Assembly: GCA_028871195.1 (NCBI GenBank)
Contig: JAGWNT010000029.1
Location: forward strand, 1-42,319
Length of the DNA: 42,319 nucleotides
From: REEB85 sp018971455
GTDB lineage: Bacteria > Pseudomonadota > Alphaproteobacteria > Acetobacterales > Acetobacteraceae
Direction: 5' to 3'
The notes beneath the pieces are model-generated. The model ran no database searches, was not told where the DNA came from, and saw only the letters and a program-made list of their open reading frames with translations. Below are positions 39,386 to 42,319 of the stretch, piece after piece; the first letter of the stretch is position 1; every line of letters starts with the position of its first letter. The translations under genes were made by a program, and so were the position numbers.

Positions 39386-39793
39386 ATGCCGGTTGACCTC
39401 GAAATCGTAAGCCCGGAGAAGCTGCTGCTCTCCGGCAAGGTGGACATGGTGGTGATCCCTGCCGCCGAGGGCGAGATCGGCGTGCTGCCCCAGCACGCGC
39501 CGATGATCGTGCTGCTGCGCGGCGGCACCATCCGCCTCTACCAGGGCAACCGCGTGACCGAGCAGCTTTTCGTCTCCGGCGGCTTCGCCGAGATCACCAC
39601 CACCCGCGTCACCGTGCTGGCCAACGAGGCGACGCCGATTGCGGCCGTCTCGCGCGCCGAGGGCGACCGCCGCCTCGCCGCGGCCGAAGCCGAATACGCC
39701 GCGGCCGACCGGCTTGACGTGCCGGCGCTGGACCTGGCGATGGACCATCTGCAATCGGCCCGCGCCATGATCGAGGCAGCACAGGCCGCCTGA
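39386..39793 (+). CDS. atpC: F1 ATP synthase subunit epsilon
   Basis: A 135-residue epsilon subunit with the beta-sandwich domain (DLEIVSPEKLLLSGKVDMVV, GEIGVLPQHAPMIVLLRGG, FVSGGFAEITTTRVTVLANEA) and a short helical C-terminal region that is shorter and less regular than in E. coli. ATG 39386 follows GAGGAG. Its stop TGA abuts the stop of xerD on the other strand with no base between, forming TGATCA, so the atp operon has no intergenic terminator of its own. Confidence 0.95.
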   Translation: MPVDLEIVSPEKLLLSGKVDMVVIPAAEGEIGVLPQHAPMIVLLRGGTIRLYQGNRVTEQLFVSGGFAEITTTRVTVLANEATPIAAVSRAEGDRRLAAAEAEYAAADRLDVPALDLAMDHLQSARAMIEAAQAA

Positions 39794-40675
39794 TCACTCC
39801 GGCTTGGCTGGTGCCACCGCCAGCGGGTGATGCGCCTCGACCAGGCGTTGCAGCCGTTCGGCGAGGACATGCGTGTAGATTTGCGTGGTCGCGATATCGG
39901 CGTGGCCGAGCAGCAATTGCAGGCTGCGCAGATCGGCGCCCCGCGCCAGCATGTGACTGGCGAAGGAATGCCGCAGCACGTGCGGGCTGACCCGCGCCGG
40001 GTCGATGCCCGCCTCCAGCGCCACCTGCTTGAGCATCAGGGCGAAGCCCTGCCGCGTCAGCGCCTGCTCGCCGCGGCCGGCGAAGAGAAACCGTCCGGTC
40101 CTGCGCGCGCCGACCAGCGCCACAGCCGCCGACCTGGCCGCGGCCGAAAGCGGCACCATCCGCTCGCGCCCGCCCTTGCCGCGTACCATCAGCATTTCGC
40201 CCTCGCCAGCCAGCGCGGTGCGCGGCAGCGTCAGCAATTCGGAGACCCGCAGGCCGGTGGCGTAGAGGATTTCCAGCGCCGCCCGCATCAGCACCGCCTG
40301 TGCGGGCGGCCGCAGGTCGGTCGCCGCGAGCAGCGCATCGACCTCGGCCTCGGAGAGGTATTTCGGCAGGCTGCGCGGCAGACGCGGCGAATCGAGCAGC
40401 GCCGTCGGGTCGTCGGCCCTGATCCCCTCGCGCAGCAGGAAGCGGTGGAACTGGCGCAGCGCCGAGAGCTTGCGCGCGGCACTGCGGGCCGCCAGGCCGA
40501 GGGTCGAGAGATGCGCCATGTAGGCCCGCAGCGTCTCGGCCTCGTCGGTGTCCGCACGCGCCGCGGCAAACGCGGAAAAATCTCCGAGATCGGCGGCATA
40601 GGCCAGAAGGGTGTTGCGCGCCGCGCCGCGCTCGGCGGCGAGCATTTCGAGAAACGCCTCGATGTGCCGGTTCAT
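39794..40675 (-). CDS. xerD: site-specific tyrosine recombinase XerD
   Basis: A 293-residue tyrosine recombinase. The SAM-like N-terminal domain starts IEAFLEMLAAERGAARNTLLAY; the catalytic domain has Arg143 (ATGLRVSELL), Lys167 (RGKGGRER), His232 and Arg235 (PHVLRHSFASHML), His258 (GHADIATTQ) and Tyr267 (IYTHV). RxSELLxL and GHADIATTQIYTHV match XerD more closely than XerC, and the aroK/aroB neighbour is usual for xerD in this group. ATG 40675 (MNRHIEAF) is chosen; the open frame extends upstream without family residues. It forms the second half of the XerCD pair with the gene at 30203-31138. Confidence 0.9.
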   Translation of the reverse strand: MNRHIEAFLEMLAAERGAARNTLLAYAADLGDFSAFAAARADTDEAETLRAYMAHLSTLGLAARSAARKLSALRQFHRFLLREGIRADDPTALLDSPRLPRSLPKYLSEAEVDALLAATDLRPPAQAVLMRAALEILYATGLRVSELLTLPRTALAGEGEMLMVRGKGGRERMVPLSAAARSAAVALVGARRTGRFLFAGRGEQALTRQGFALMLKQVALEAGIDPARVSPHVLRHSFASHMLARGADLRSLQLLLGHADIATTQIYTHVLAERLQRLVEAHHPLAVAPAKPE

Positions 40676-40694
40676 TCCCGGGCGCGCGCGGTCC

Positions 40695-40841
40695 CTAGCC
40701 TTGCGGCTTGAAGCTGTCATTGGGCAGCACGCGCTCCACCGCCTGCGGTCTCGGCGCCGGCGGGAAGGCACCCAGCGCGAGGAACCCGAGCCCCGCCAGG
40801 ACCACGAGCAAGATCAGCAATCCCAACACGAATCGGCGCAT
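40695..40841 (-). CDS. 48-residue single-span membrane peptide
   Basis: MRRFVLGLLILLVVLAGLGF is a basic N-terminus plus one hydrophobic helix, followed by a proline-rich tail ending NDSFKPQG. ATG 40841 has the ribosome site GAGGG about 5 bases ahead. It lies 19 bp upstream of xerD on the same strand and is divergent from the aroK-aroB gene. It is too short for most gene finders. I do not recognise a family; a similar small membrane protein near aroK in related bacteria would be expected if it is real. Confidence 0.6.
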   Translation of the reverse strand: MRRFVLGLLILLVVLAGLGFLALGAFPPAPRPQAVERVLPNDSFKPQG

Positions 40842-40878
40842 GCAACCCTCACGCGGATCTGGCCGGGCGAGTGCTCCC

Positions 40879-40906
40879 TTGGCCGTGTCCGATGGTGTGC
40901 TAGACC
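40879..40906 (+). promoter_or_regulatory. candidate promoter of the aroK-aroB fusion gene
   Basis: TTGGCC at 40879-40884 and TAGACC at 40901-40906 (inside TGCTAGAC) have a 16-base spacer. A transcript from here would start about 40912-40915, at or next to the ATG at 40916, and no ribosome site precedes that ATG, so the mRNA may be leaderless. Called by eye; weak. Confidence 0.4.
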
Positions 40907-40915
40907 TTCCGCACC

Positions 40916-42319
40916 ATGACGCGCAACACCGCCCTGCAGGAAACCGCATCGCTTCCAGACCACCTCGCCGGCCGCAGCGTCGTGCTGGTCGGGCTGATGG
41001 GGGCCGGCAAGACCTCGATCGGCCGCCGGCTCGCCGCCCGCCTCGGCCTGCCGTTCCGCGACGCGGACGCCGAAATCGAGCTGGCCGCCGGATGCAGTGT
41101 CGCCGAGCTCTTCGCACGTTTCGGCGAGCGCGAGTTCCGCGACGGCGAGCGCCGGGTCATCCGCCGCCTGCTCGCCGGCGAGCCGCTGGTGCTGGCCACC
41201 GGCGGCGGCGCCTACATGGACCCTGACACGCGCGCCTCCATCCGCCGCGAGGGCGTCTGCGTCTGGCTGCGCGCCGAGCTGCCGACGCTGCTGCGCCGCG
41301 TCGCCGGACGCACCCATCGCCCGTTGCTGCACAGCGGAGACCCGGCCGAGGTGCTCGCCCGCCTGATGGCGGCGCGCGAGCCGGTCTATGCCGAGGCCGA
41401 TATCACCGTCGAATGCACCGACGAGAGCCCGGATGCCACCACCTCGCACGTGCTCGAGGCGCTGGCCGCCTGGCGCCCGCCGCGCCGGCTGGCGCTGGCC
41501 CTGGGCGGCGGCGATTACGAGGTGGTGGTCGGCCCGGGGCTGCTCGGCCGTGCCGGTGCCGTGCTGGCGCCCGTGCTGCCGCAGAAGAGCTGCGTCGTGG
41601 TGACCGACGAGACCGTCGCCCGCCTGCACCTGACCACCCTGCTGGGCGGCCTGGCCAGCACCGGCTTTCGCACAAGCCAGATCGTCGTGCCGGCCGGCGA
41701 GCGCGCCAAGACCATGGAGACCTACGCCCGGGTGGTGGACGGGCTGCTCGATGCCGGAGTCGAGCGGCGCACCGCGGTGATCGCGCTCGGCGGCGGCGTG
41801 GTCGGCGATCTTGCCGGCTTCGCCGCCGCCACCACGCTGCGCGGCCTGCCCTTCGTGCAGGTGCCCACCACCCTGCTCGCCCAGGTGGACAGTTCGGTCG
41901 GCGGCAAGACCGGGGTGAACACCCGTCATGGCAAGAACCTGGTCGGCGCTTTTTACCAGCCGCGGATGGTGCTGGCCGACACCGCCACCCTGGCCAGCCT
42001 GCCGGCCAATGAATTGCGGGCCGGCTATGCGGAAATCGCCAAGGCCGGGCTGATCGGGGATGCCGATTTCTTCGCCTGGTGCGAGGCCCATGCCGCCGCC
42101 CTGCTCGCCGGTGACGCCGCCGCGCAGGGCGAGGCGGTGCTGCGCGCCTGCGCCTTCAAGGCCGGCGTGGTGGGCAATGACGAGCGCGAGGAGAAGGCCA
42201 GCGGCGGCCGTGCGCTGCTCAATCTCGGCCACACCTTCGGCCACGCGCTGGAGGCCGAGCTCGGCTACGGCGGCATCCTGCATGGCGAGGCGGTGGCCAC
42301 CGGAATCGGCCTGGCCTTC
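40916..42319 (+). CDS. aroKB: bifunctional shikimate kinase / 3-dehydroquinate synthase, 3' end beyond window
   Basis: A single open frame of 468 codons to the window end. Residues 1-175 are a shikimate kinase: P-loop LMGAGKTSIG with Lys32, DADAEIE, REFRDGERR, TGGGAY, and RTHRPLL. After a short linker, residues from about 185 are a 3-dehydroquinate synthase: VTDETVARLH, VPAGERAKTM, LGGGVVGDLAGFAA at about 291-304, PTTLLAQVDSSVGGKTGVN and the metal-site region LNLGHTFGHALE. About 80 residues of the synthase are missing beyond the edge. No stop or internal frameshift separates the two halves, so this is a true fusion of two non-adjacent steps of the shikimate pathway. ATG 40916 lacks a ribosome site. 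Confidence 0.92.
   Translation, partial: MTRNTALQETASLPDHLAGRSVVLVGLMGAGKTSIGRRLAARLGLPFRDADAEIELAAGCSVAELFARFGEREFRDGERRVIRRLLAGEPLVLATGGGAYMDPDTRASIRREGVCVWLRAELPTLLRRVAGRTHRPLLHSGDPAEVLARLMAAREPVYAEADITVECTDESPDATTSHVLEALAAWRPPRRLALALGGGDYEVVVGPGLLGRAGAVLAPVLPQKSCVVVTDETVARLHLTTLLGGLASTGFRTSQIVVPAGERAKTMETYARVVDGLLDAGVERRTAVIALGGGVVGDLAGFAAATTLRGLPFVQVPTTLLAQVDSSVGGKTGVNTRHGKNLVGAFYQPRMVLADTATLASLPANELRAGYAEIAKAGLIGDADFFAWCEAHAAALLAGDAAAQGEAVLRACAFKAGVVGNDEREEKASGGRALLNLGHTFGHALEAELGYGGILHGEAVATGIGLAF

Overview
The window is a high-GC, densely packed stretch of chromosome with most neighbouring genes joined by 1-4 bp start/stop overlaps. The composition, the tad/cpa gene set and order, the split ATP synthase (F1 genes only: atpH-A-G-D-C), the aroK-aroB / xerD neighbourhood and the DUF374-waaA-lpxK-lpxL lipid A cluster point to an alphaproteobacterium of the order Rhodospirillales, probably family Acetobacteraceae. 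This placement is an inference from gene content, not a phylogenetic result. No rRNA, tRNA, CRISPR array, insertion sequence or prophage was recognised.

Layout. (1) 1-4135, plus strand: end of a DUF374 acyltransferase-like gene, waaA (Kdo transferase), lpxK (lipid A 4'-kinase), an lpxL-type acyltransferase, then a solitary DNA methyltransferase coupled to it. (2) 4141-7045, plus: lutABC for iron-sulfur dependent L-lactate oxidation, facing a metallo-beta-lactamase-fold hydrolase (7055-7927, minus). (3) 7999-19066, minus: a complete Flp/Tad tight-adherence pilus locus, transcribed from flp at 19066 downwards: flp, cpaA, cpaB, cpaC, a short cpaD, cpaE, cpaF (tadA), tadB, tadC, tadD, then after a 186 bp gap tadG and two tandem tadE pseudopilin-like genes. 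A perfect 15 bp hairpin separates flp from cpaA. (4) 19520-24544, plus and divergent from the pilus locus: an uncharacterised three-gene set made of a polytopic membrane protein, a glycine-zipper/SH3-like lipoprotein and a 967-residue exported protein with an N-terminal WD40 region and a C-terminal caspase domain that keeps its His/Cys dyad. This is the most interesting part of the window. (5) 24569-30104: acnA (minus), ccmAB (plus), a small FlaG-like proline-rich protein (minus) and an EamA drug/metabolite transporter (plus). (6) 30203-32438, minus: tal, DUF484 and xerC, chained by overlaps. (7) 32512-39793, plus: priA and the F1 ATP synthase operon. (8) 39794-42319: xerD and a 48-residue membrane peptide (minus), divergent from an aroK-aroB fusion that runs off the window end.

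How it works together. The first block completes and acylates the inner part of lipopolysaccharide. The pilus block encodes pilin, prepilin peptidase, secretin, ATPase, inner-membrane platform and minor pseudopilins, so it looks functional as a unit. The caspase cassette places all three products in or beyond the inner membrane, which suggests an envelope process rather than the cytosolic suicide pathways in which bacterial caspases are better known. Both chromosome-dimer recombinases, XerC and XerD, lie within about 10 kb of each other, flanking priA and the ATP synthase genes.

Limits: promoter calls are eye-based and weak; starts were chosen from overlaps and Shine-Dalgarno-like sequences; family names come from motif recognition without any database search.
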